DNA from: Pratylenchus scribneri
Lineage: Eukaryota; Nematoda; Chromadorea; Rhabditida; Pratylenchidae
Direction: 5' to 3'
DNA length: 64,000 bases
NCBI GenBank assembly: GCA_030063045.1
Contig: JAQSEB010000140.1
Coordinates: 682,001-746,000 of the forward strand
In this document: positions 11,843 to 23,400 of the stretch, in pieces
Numbering within the stretch: the stretch's first letter is position 1
How the letters are laid out: every line of letters begins with the position of its first letter
Made by a program: the position numbers and the translations under genes
The notes under the pieces: model-generated
Seen by the model: the letters and a program-made list of their open reading frames with translations, nothing else
Databases searched by the model: none
Told to the model about the DNA's origin: nothing

Positions 11843-12747
11843 ATGCGAATAATGCTGGAATTTTCGGGCGGATTGGATGTACTTTTTGATGGAAAAAAGG
11901 AACAAAGCATTGAGCTGAACGACGACGACGACCAACAAAAAAATTGGACCGTGAAAAGGCTGCTTGAATGGATTATGGAAAAATTGTTACATGGCAATGA
12001 TCGAGCGGATATGCTCATTCAAAAAGGCACAGTTAGGCCTGGCGTGCTGATGTTGATCAACCAAATTGACTGGGAAATCCTCGGAGCGGTTTCTTTTTTA
12101 ATTTTATATGGAAAATTAGAATGAAAATTTGGTTTTTAATGGCAAAAAAATGAAATTAACGGAAAAGAGAACAATAAAGCAAAAATTTTTGAGGGTTTAT
12201 CCCACATGCCTAATCATATACCCAAATTGGATAGATCTTGTCAAGACGCATTGAATGGTATATAATTTGTCATGGTTTGGTCAACAATTAAAGGGTTTTA
12301 AACGGTTTAAACCAATTTTGGTTTGGTCAACAATTAAAAGGGTATTAAACGGTTTAACCAATTTTGGTTTGGTCAACAATTAAAGGGTTTTAAACGGTTT
12401 AAACCAATTTTGGTTTGGTCAACAATTAAAGGGTATTAAACGGTTTAACCAATTTTGGTTTGGTCAACAATTAAAGGGTTTTAAACGGTTTAAACCAATT
12501 TTGGTTTGGTCAACAATTAAAGGGTATTAAACGGTTTAAACCAATTTTGGTTTGGTCAACAACAAAGGGAATTAAACGGTTTAAACCCATTTTAGTTTAA
12601 TGGTTCAAAGAATTGACTAAAGCTATTAAGCCAAAATATAATCAAAATATGTTCATTTGTTCTAAAAAATGTTTTTTTTTGCAGCTCGATGCCCCATTGT
12701 CCGATGGCGACACGGTCACATTCATTTCGACACTTCATGGTGGATAA
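11843..12747 (+). CDS. URM1: Ubiquitin-related modifier 1
   Basis: Two exons, 11843-12088 and 12685-12747, encode 102 residues (human 101). The product shows LEFSGGLDVLFDGKK at the N-terminus, RPGVLMLINQIDWEILGA in the middle, and the diagnostic C-terminus FISTLHGG with the conjugable Gly-Gly. URM1 is the sulfur carrier for tRNA wobble-uridine 2-thiolation; it is activated as a thiocarboxylate by the Uba4/MOCS3 E1-like enzyme and can also be attached to proteins. The ATG at 11843 is used; the one at 11852 is an equally possible start. The intron is 596 bases and is mostly a copy of the GGTTTAAACC repeat family. Confidence 0.95.
12220..12650. repeat. Foldback family copy with 7 tandem ~46-bp units (URM1 intron)
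   Basis: The flank (cccaaattggatagatctt, gcattgaatggtatataatt) precedes about seven direct units built from AAACGGTTTAAACC, AATTTTGGTTTGGTCAAC and AATTAAAGGG. Units alternate between 'gggtttt' and 'gggtatt' versions, indicating a two-unit duplication step. Confidence 0.75.
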
Positions 12748-12988
12748 ATTCAGGATTTTCACACTTCACAAAATGATCAGATCAAACATCAAATGATTTT
12801 TGTTTTGTTTTATTTCCATTAATTTTGTATAAATATTTTTAATTGAAAATAAAAAGAATCGAAATGAATTAAATTGTTTTTTGATAATCATGATTTTGTT
12901 CTTTTAATTCATTAATATCATTAAAATACATTTAAAAAATAAATATAGTGGCAGCTCAAAAAACAAACATTTTAATCAACATCCAATT

Positions 12989-14310
12989 ATGTCAAACAAC
13001 AATCAAAATACTATGCAAAAATACAATTTTTGCACCGTCCAATTGAAGACCGCGACGTAAAATATAAAATTTACAAAAATAAATAATTTTTCCCAAATTT
13101 TTACAGTGAAAAATTTGTCATGACGGTTGGGTATTTTTATTAAAACCAATTTTTCCTTTTTTTATTAAGATTGAAAAATTTTCCGAACACCGGGAAAAAT
13201 GCGGCGAATTTTTGCATTCTACAAAATTCATGTATTTTTTAATTATCAAAGTTTTAATATTTTTAATTTCAAGCTTTAATTTTTCAATTTATAAAACAAA
13301 AATGACATAAGCAATTTCTAAAAAACCGGAATCGACCGAGGTGTGGAGTTCTAGAGTCACCGAAAATTTCTTACTCCGTATCCGGTGTTTGGCATAGCAC
13401 TGCTGGTCCCCCTTTGGGTCAAAAATTTTCGAAATTTTTTGCTATGATCTTTATAGGCACTAGCCAACCAAAGCTCCTAGCCATGAGCTTATGCGTTTGA
13501 AAGTAGAGGAATATTTTTAAAATTAAATTTTATAAAATTTTAATCCAATTTTTATTACATTTTTTTATTCAATTTTTAATTAAATTTTTTATTCAATTTT
13601 TAATCGAATTTTTTATTCAATTTTTTATTCAATTTTTTTATTACATTTTTAATCTAAATTTTACAACTCATTTTTAAATCCAATTTTTTTAATCAATTTT
13701 TAATTAATTTTTTTTATTTATTTTTTTATTCTTAAATTTTTAATTAAATTTTTTATTTAAATTTTTTAATTAAATTTTTTTTATTTAATTTTTTATTCTT
13801 AAATTTTTATTTAAATTTTTTAATTAAATTTTTAATCGAATTTTTAAATTTTTAATTCAATTTTAAATTATACAATTTTAAATTAAATTTTTAATCCAAT
13901 TTTTAATTAAATTTGTACTCCAATTTTTTAATTAAATTTTAAATCCAATTTTTAATTAAATTTGTACTCCAATTTTTTTAATTAAATTTTAAATCCAATT
14001 TTTAATTAAATTTTAAATCCATTTTTATTCAATTTTTAAATCTTTAAATATTAAAGCTTTTCTGTGAACGCAAATTGATCAATTCGCTGGGAAGTGCGAA
14101 TGCCTGCGAATTGTTGGCATTGGCCAATCTTCATTCGGCCGAACATCTCAAAACCCATTCAATCGAATTCATCAAAACGCATTTGAAGGAGGTAGTATTA
14201 AAAAAACAAATTATAAAATTTTGATTCTTAAGGTTATGAAATCGAGAGGGTGGAAAACATATGTCGATGACCAATTGAAGGACCAAATTTTGGAAGCCAC
14301 CGAAAAGTGA
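12989..14310 (+). pseudogene. MATH-BTB (SPOP/BATH-like) gene remnant
   Basis: The 5' part (12989-13056 and 13107 to ~13230) encodes CTVQLKTAT and then IEKFSEHREKCGEFLHSTKF, like the start of a MATH domain, but the two pieces do not join in one frame. The 3' part (14057-14191 and 14233-14310, in phase) encodes CERKLINSLGSANACELLAL, LHSAEHLKTHSIEFI and SGWK-like SRGWKTYV, matching the C-terminal BACK-like region of SPOP. Everything between, the rest of MATH and the whole BTB domain, is absent and replaced by AT-rich repeats. SPOP-type proteins are cullin-3 ligase adaptors. It converges on IFT172 with 159 bases between the stops. I read it as a gutted gene; the C-terminal exons alone could still be transcribed. 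Confidence 0.65.
13500..14040. repeat. AT-rich low-complexity block replacing the middle of the MATH-BTB gene
   Basis: Short degenerate units of 'aattaaatttttaatccaattttt' type fill the region where the MATH and BTB coding sequence would be expected. No coding signal. Confidence 0.6.
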
Positions 14311-14469
14311 TTTAAATTCGACGCAAATGACTAAATATTTGTGGATTGATAAATCAAATTCCATTTTCATCTAAATTTGCATTTTGCTTAAGATAAATTC
14401 TGGATCGATTTCATATTTTTGTGAATTTTTAAATTTTCTTGGATTTCTCTTCTGATTCTAAATTTGTCA

Positions 14470-17400
14470 TCATTGCATGCTCCAATTAGCCAAAAATTGT
14501 TGCACATCGAAGAGTTCGTCCGTTGGCCATTGTTTGACCAGCGCGGTGAATGTGGCCCAAGCTCGATGGTCTGCCACCTGTCCATGGCCCAATTCATGGC
14601 CTTCATCAATGACGGGGAAACCTGCGAAGAAATTGAATTTAAAAAAAATTTAAAATACTTAGAAATTTTTATCTATCTTTTTCCATAAATAAATATTATA
14701 AAAAGTCTATAAATTTCTTTTATTCTGTTTTTTTTTTCTCGAATTATGCAGAATTTTTCAATTAAAATTTTGTCATATTTTTAATTTTATTAACTAAAAA
14801 TTCGAGATTTATTCAGCTAATTTTTAATTTGATAAATTTTATAATTCTGAGACAGCCTATTTTCTAAAAATAAATTATTTTTATTTTTTGTTAGGTTCTT
14901 CTTTTTTCAAAAAATTTTAAAAATTTTTATTTTTTTCCGAGCGATTAAATTTCAAAATTTTATAAAAAATGATTTAGTGAAAAAAATTACAAAATTTAAA
15001 TAAAAATTTATATAGAAATATTAATACATAAACAAAAGCGGCCAAAAAAATTTTTCTAGTAAAGAACAAAATTTATTAGTTTACTTTTTAGTTGGCTAAG
15101 ACCCATTATATTATAATACATTTTGAAAAAAATATTTTGATATTTTATCTTAAAATAGAATTTTATACGTGCGACTATAATTTTTTCAATAAAATTCACA
15201 ATAAATTTTCGAAATTATTCGTCATACCTGAAACAACGCAAATTGGATATAAATTGCCCAGGGAATCGAGGGTGCTGGCCTCATAACTGTCCCGGTCGTC
15301 CATTCGAAGCATTTTTTCCACATTTTGGCCCACCGAAATGGCCAAAACCCATTCCTTCACTTCCTCATGTTCTGCCTCCTTTAATTAATTAAATTTAGAA
15401 AATTAATTTATAAAAAATTATTAATTTTTTCCCCTCATTACGGTCAAATATTTGTCCCGTGGGAGGGCATAGCTTGTCGGAATGTCGGTGCCCTCAAACA
15501 GGGCATTGTCCACCAAATTTGGGTCATCCTCGTCGATGGCGTCGGTGATGTCCAAATATTGGTTCAACAACAAAAATGCCATACTTTCATATGAGGGGCC
15601 ACCAAGAAGCTGGAAATTTAAAAATTTTTTGATTTATTTCTAAATAAAAATTCCTTAAAAATTTTCTAAAATTTTAACAATTTTTTAAAAAATTTTTTTT
15701 GATTTATTTCTAAATAAAAATTCGCTAAAATTTTCTAAAATTTTAATATAAATTTTTTTAGATTTATTTCTAAATAAAAATTCCTTAAAAATTTTCTAAA
15801 ATTTTAACAATTTTTTTATAAATTTTTTTAGATTTATTTCTAAATAAAAATTCCTTAAAAATTTTCTAAAATTTTAACAATTTTTTTATAAATTTTTTTA
15901 GATTTATTTCTAAATAAAAATTCCTTAAAAATTTTCTAAAATTTTAACAATTTTTTTATAAATTTTTTTAGATTTATTTCTAAATAAAAATTCCTTAAAA
16001 ATTTTCTAAAATTTTAACAATTTTTTTATAAATTTTTTTAGATTTATTTCTAAATAAAAATTCCTTAAAAATTTTCTAAAATTTTAACAATTTTTTTATA
16101 AATTTTTTTAGATTTATTTCTAAATAAAAATTCCTTAAAAATTTTCTAAAATTTTAACAATTTTTTTATAAATTTTTTTAGATTTATTTCTAAATAAAAA
16201 TTCCTTAAAAATTTTCTAAAATTTTAACAATTTTTTTATAAATTTTACCAACTAAAAATTTTTTGAAAAAATTTTTCCTTCACCTTGCATGCACTTCCAG
16301 CCTCATAGAATGCCTTGTCCGGTCTCAACGGTTCAATGTATCTGAAGGAAAAATAAAAATATTAAAATTTTTTAAAATATTTTCAAGGCACCTTGGCATG
16401 ACCAAATTGAGTCGTAGCCGAAGAGCCTCGCTACCATCTTGACCATTTTGTTGGTCCGCTGCCAGCTCCAATGCCTTTCGAAGTGCACAAAAATGGGCCA
16501 AATGAAGGTATCGATCAAAGAGCTGGAAATTAAAATTTTTAAAAATAATTTAAAAATCTTTACAATAAAAATTTTAAAAAAATTCAAGTTAAAAATTTCT
16601 AAAAAAAATTTTGAAAATTCAATGAAAAAATTTCTAAAATAAAATTTAAAAAAATTCAATGCAAAAAATTTATAAAATAAAATTTTGAAAATTCAATAAA
16701 AAAATTTCTAAAATAAAATTTTGAAAATTCAATAAAAAAAAATTTCTAAAAAATTTAAAAAAATTCAATGCAAAAAAATTTCTAAAATAAAATTTTGAAA
16801 ATTCAATGAAAAAAATTTCTAAAAAATTTAAAAAAATTCAATGCAAAAAAAATTCTAAAATAAAATTTTGAAAATAATTTAGAATTTCTACAATAAAATT
16901 TCAAAAAATATATTTAAAAATTTCTATAAAAAATTTTTAAAAATTCAATTTATTTTTATTATTCAATTAAAAGGCCCAAAAAATGGAAAAATATTCTTAC
17001 CAGAATTGTTTGTTGACTGATTGATTGTGGCTCATTGCCAGCCAATGTACCCATTTGTCTTGTCACTTCCAAAAGAATATCTCGTAACATGGCCAACAAT
17101 TCATAATTATTTGTATTTGCATTTGGACGTTCATTCAGAAGCTAAATTACAATAATTTTTAATAATTTAATATTTATAATTGTATTTTAACTATCTATTA
17201 TTAATTATGCAAAAAAAGGCAATTTGGAAATTTTCAGAAGATTCCAACAAAAATTAAAATATTTATTTTTCCCAATAGAAAATTTTAATCAATAATTTTT
17301 CCCATCAGACGATTTTTTTCAGAAATTTTCCCAATTTGAGCATTTTTGTCATAAATTTCTCTAATAGACCATTTTGGCCAATTGTCAAAAATGTTCCTCA

Positions 17401-20400
17401 TTAAACAATTTTGAAAAATTTTATCATTAGACTTTTTTATCGTCAAAAATTTTTGTTGGATTTTCTTCAAAATTTTTTATTTGAAAATTTTTTTCATCTT
17501 TTTTTTGATAATTTTTGTCATTATTTTTGGATTTTGTCAATCCTATTTTATATTCCTTCAGCCATTTACCTTTTCAACAAGACTCGAATAAATGGGTAGC
17601 AATTGTGGATTTGGGGTGGCACCAAATTTACGCAAAATTCTCAATAATTGTTCATGTTGGCCGTCGGCAAGCAATTCAGTGGAATAAGTGGCCAAATATT
17701 TGTCAAGCAATGGACGGTGCTGGAAAAAATAGGTAATTCGGAAATAGGTCCAGGGAAAATATATTAGTAATTAATATAAATTTAATTTGTCGAATAAATT
17801 ATTGAAATTGCAGAAAAAAGTAAATAATGCCAAAATAGTTTTAATTAATGGTTTAAGATTGGGTTTATCCCCCTTATTCACAATTCAATTATACCCAAAA
17901 TTGGATAGAGCTCTGGTCAAAAATGCATTGAATGGTATATAATTTTTCATGGTTTAGTCAACAATTAAAGGGTATTAAACGGTTTAAACCTATTTTGATT
18001 TGGTCAACAATTAAAGGGTATTAAACGGTTTAAACCAATTTTGGTTTGGTCAACAATTAAAGAGTATTAAACGGTTTAAACCAATTTTGGTTTGGTCAAC
18101 AATTAAAGGGTATTAAACGGTTTAAACCAATTTTGGTTTGGTCAACAATTAAAGGGTATTAAACGGTTTAAACCAATCAAAATATAATCAAATGATGCGT
18201 CTTGATGAGGTCTATCCATTGATAAAGTTAAACTTCCGGAACTGTTACAATCTTTTCGGTAATTTTAATGTTTTTTTGGCAATAATTTTAATAAATTTGC
18301 TATCGTACATTTTGCTGCCTGGCAGTCTGTAATGCTTTTTCCCATTGGCCAGCCTGGACCAACATGTCGATTGCGGCTACCACATCCACATCGATGAGTT
18401 CCCTTCAAGGAAATTATACTAAATAAATTAACTAAATTTTGGATTTACCCAATTCGTCCATGGGTACGCAGAAATTGGCGATAGGTTTCCTCAACGGTTT
18501 GCTCCATTTCGGGGGCCAATTCCTCGGCTACCTATTTAAATTATTTTTTTTATTAATAATTAATTTTATTATTTTAATTAAATATTTTTTATTTTATTTT
18601 TTAATTATATATGGTATTTAATTAAATAATTTTTAATTTTTTTAATTAATTAAATTTGATATAATTAATTAATTTATTATTTTTTTAATTAAATATTTTT
18701 TTTATTATTTAATTAAATATTTTTATTTTATTTTTTAATTAAATAATTTTTATTTTTTTAATTAAATATTTTTTTTATTATTTAATTAAATATTTTTATT
18801 TTATTTTTTAATTAAATAATTTTTATTTTTTTAATTAAATTTGAAATAATTAATTAATTTCTTATTAATATTTTTTATTTTACTTTTTTAATTAAATAAA
18901 TTTTTAACCTATTAATTTTATTCTAATTAATTAATTTTATTATTTTTTAATCAATTAAATTTTTATTTTTTAATAAATAATTAAGAAATTTTACCCTTTT
19001 TGCCTTTGCCCATTCGTGGGCATCAAGCAATGCTTCAATTGATTCCGTCGGTCGATTGGCGAGCAAAAATGTTTCTCCAGCGCCCAAAAATTGCCGCAAT
19101 TCCATTTGGCGTTGTTCCATTCCATCCTCCGAGTCACCCAGGAATTTTACAATAATTTCGGCTGCCTTCAAAATAAGAGGAATTATAATAAAATGGGTAA
19201 AAATTATAAAATTTTTACCCCAAATTTGAATTAATTTCATTAACAAAAAATTATTTATTAATAAATATTCATATCTCATCAGCAGCCATCACCCACACTA
19301 CCAGTCAGATCAATCAAAATATTTCTCTCCAATCCATAATTATAAAATTTTTCCTTCCCGGTCTTTTTTGGGTGTTATTAACATTATTACTAGAGCACGG
19401 ATTTTTATTGATGAAAAATCCCGAAATATTGATGAAAATATTGATTTAAAAATCGCAAAATATTGACGAAAATGGCAAAAAATAGGCAAAATATTGATAT
19501 CAATAAAAATCCGTGCTCTAATTATTACAAATGATAATGAATATTAAATAAATTTTGGCCCAAATAGATAAATAAATAATAATTTAAAGTCCAGCAATTC
19601 CCTTTAATCCCTATCCCATTCATTAGGCCACAGCGGGGCTTAATAGGCCTCCTGTGAAGGCCCGGGGGAGAGTCTAGGCCCAGTTCTCGATCCAAACAAA
19701 TTTTAATTCCCTTTAATCCCCATATCCCCCATTCATTGGACCACAGGGGGGCTTAATTAAGCCTCCGGTGAAAGCCCGGAGGAGAGCCTAGGCCTAGCGT
19801 TCTCGACAAAAATCACTTTATTACTAAATTAGAACTAAAAATATTATTTTCTAATTTATCAGAGAAATTGTAGAATTTTAAAATATTTTTTATTCATAAT
19901 GTACCCTCCAAAAAAATGTTCCCAAAATTCTCTTAAAATACATTTAATTTAGTTATCAAAATTTTTAAATCCAAAAATATTCCCAAAATTCTCCCAAAAT
20001 TTATTTAATTTAATTATCAAAAATTTTTTAATAATTTCCAATTCCAAAAAATATGCTAAATTCCCCCAAAATTCCACGTCTTGGAACTTGCCTTGGCCAA
20101 TGACTGGGCCACCAATTGTTGGTCTTGTTGTTGTTGTTGTTGTTGTGTGGCCACCGTATCATCCATTCCCAATCGCATATAACATTCCACTGCCCTTCGG
20201 TATTCATTCTGCCTTTCCCATTCTTTTGCTTGTGCCACCAACGATTGGGCACCTTTTGCGCCGGAACGCAGTTGGAAATCTTCGTAATCGGACTGAAAAC
20301 ATAAATTAAAATTAAATGTAATTTGGAATTGGTTAAATAAATTGTTATGCAAATTTAATTATTATTTTTATCATTTATTTTTAATTAATTATTATTTTTG

Positions 20401-23400
20401 TTAGGTTCCAATTTGTTGGGGATCCACTTGACGCGATCGCTTATAACTCATCAAGTTATGAACCCATTTTGATAATTTTGTTTACAAATTAAAGAGCAGA
20501 CTTTTGGCTATCCAATTATAACAATATTATTTAGAATGGTTCAAAATTGTTGGAGTTATGCCCAAAAAACCACTGAAAACTATGCCACTCACTTTAAAGT
20601 CATTTTAAAATGTTATTTCGGGTATAGAACTAAATCATTTTTGATAATTTTGTTACCAAATTAAAGAAAAGACTTTTGGCTATCCAAAGATATTAAATTT
20701 TATTAAAATTGGTTAAGAATTGTTGGAGTTATGCTCAGAAACCAATGAAAATTTCGTTAATTTATAAACCAGTTATTGTAAATGATTTTTATGTGCATTA
20801 TTTCATCAATTCTCCATCAATTTAAATAAAATTAATATCAAGTGATAGCCAAAAGTCAGCTCTTTAATATTTTATCAAAATCATTAAAATTAGTCTCCGT
20901 ATTTAATGAGTTATCATCATCAAAATTGATTTAGTAATTGATGAAGCGTTCGCGGCAATTTGGAATGCTTCGAAATAAATTTTTGTAAATTAATTTCAAT
21001 TTTTTGGATATTATTTTCCTTTAAATTTCCTCAATTTTTTGGATATTATTTTCCTTTAAATTTCCTCAATTTTTCGGATATTATTTTCCTTTAAATTTCC
21101 TCAATTTTTTAGTTATTTTCTATGAATTTTCTCAATTTTTTTGAATATTGTTTATTTGAATTTCCTTTTCCCCTAATATCACCTGGCATTGTTGCAATTC
21201 ATCGGGCAAATAGTCGCGTGCAATTCGCAATGCCTCGGGCCACATCGCTGATTCCCTGTAAAATGCCAAAATGATGCCGGGTCGATTGGCACGAAGCAGA
21301 AAACTCTCGGCACGGGCATAATCTCGCTAAAAAATTATAGAGGATTTTTAAAATGATTTATATCATTTTTGGATAATTTTTTTTACTTGATTTTTACATT
21401 TTTCTAAATAATTTTCCTCAATTTTTTCGAATAATTTTTAGCAAATTTTTTTATCATTTTTCCAAATTATTTTTGGTCTAATTTTTATTATTTTTTCGAA
21501 TAATTTTTTGGGCTTATTTTTATATTTTTTCGAGTAATTTTTTTAGAAAATTTTTCTCATTTTTTAAAATAAATTTTTGGTCTTTATCAAATAAATTTTT
21601 GGGCTAATTTTTACCATTTTTCGAATAATTTTTGGTCTGAATTTTTCTCATTTTTTAAATAGTTTTTTGGTTTTTCTCATTTTTAAAAAAATTTTGGTCT
21701 GATTTTTTTCCATTTTTTGTAAATTCTAAATAATTTTTTGCGCTAATTTTGTCAACTAAAAATTTTTTTGGGAAATTTTTATCATTTTTAAATAATTTTC
21801 TTCTATCCTCTACCTGTTCCAGCGCAACTCGTGCTCTTTGTACAAATAATTCAGGCAATTGTTCGGGGCAATGTTCTCTAAAATTTGATGAATAATTAAA
21901 AATAAATTTACATCCCCAAAAAAAGTACTGTGCAATTCGTTCGGCCGCATCCCAATTTTGGTTATGTGTGTGCATTAGGACTGCCTCACGCGCTTTCCCG
22001 GCCTTCAAATAATGCTCCTGAAATAAGTTTTAAAATATTAATTAATGAATTATTTTTGGTTAATTTTTTAAAAAATTGTTGGCAACAATTTGGGCAAAAA
22101 GTTTAAGAAAAATGTTTTTTATTTTGAATGAATTTAATAATTTTCGATTAATCGCCAAATGTATAGGATTACTGTCTACATTTTTTGTTTTTTTAGGGGA
22201 AACGAGGTTCAATAACAAAAAATTATTTTATCATTTATCCATACTCTTTTATTGAATTTTATTTTTTTATTTAAGTTAAAACGATAGTCTAGGTGATTTG
22301 CGCCTAAGCTCAATTTTTTCAGCATTGAAGGTTCAATACCTGGGCACTCTAAAATTATTTTTTCAAAATTTTTAAACGGATTTTATTTCTTTTTAAGCAT
22401 GAGATGAAGATAGTTCAGAGGCGTCCTTGGTCGATTCCACAAAAGACAAAGGGCTATGCAATTATGGGCGATTCCACAATTCTGCAATTATAGGCGTTTT
22501 CGATTATAATAAATCAGAAACCGGTTTTATACCCTACAATCCTTATACAATTTTGTAGATCTCATCAAGATGCATTGAATTGTATATAATTTGTTAAGGT
22601 TTGGAAAAGAGTTTAAAACCAAAAAGTTGAAAAATGGTTAAATACCATTTAATTTTGGCCAAACCATAACGAATTATATACCAATCGATGCGTCTCGATG
22701 AGATCTACAAAAATGGTATAAAATTTGTAGGGTTTATAACCGGTTTATGATTTATTATAATTGAAAACGTCTATAGTTGCAGAATTGTGGAATTGACCTA
22801 GCACCAGTTCAGAGAGTTGGTTAGCATAGCGCCTATGTTTTATTTTTGGGGTTTCAACAAGGTTCGATATTTCGATATATATCACCGTCAAATTATTTTT
22901 TTTCCATGCTTTTTAACCTGATTTATGTATTTTTTTTTGTTTTAGGATATTCTGGGTTCGAAATCTAGCATCATAAAAATATTTTTTAAGATTTTTAAAC
23001 GAATTTTATTTTAATTTTTCGTAAAATTTCAATAGAAAAACAGTAGCATAATTTAAAAAGGCGATCAAAAGCCTTACTTCTGCCTTGTCCAGCTCGCCCT
23101 CATCCTCCAAATGTTCCGCATATTTTTGTTGAACAAATTGAAGTCGATGGCCAGCGCCCAATCGGCAAAGTTCAAAAGCAAATTCAAAATCGCTGAAAAG
23201 AGGAAAAATTCAGAAAATATTTTTACTGAATGAAAAATTCAGAAAATTTTAAAAAATTCAATTAAAAATTTTAACATATTTTTTCCAATTCAATTTGACC
23301 TTTTGGTGACGGCCATGCCGATGGCCTCATCCAATTGGTCATGGCGAGTCAACAATTTGACGGCCGCATCACCGCCCAAACTTTTTGCCCAAAGGTAGAC

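Noticed and set aside
12220..12650. The AAACGGTTTAAACC block as a simple minisatellite only
   Set aside because: Mirrored flanks recur with it at ten other sites, so it is the core of a dispersed element.
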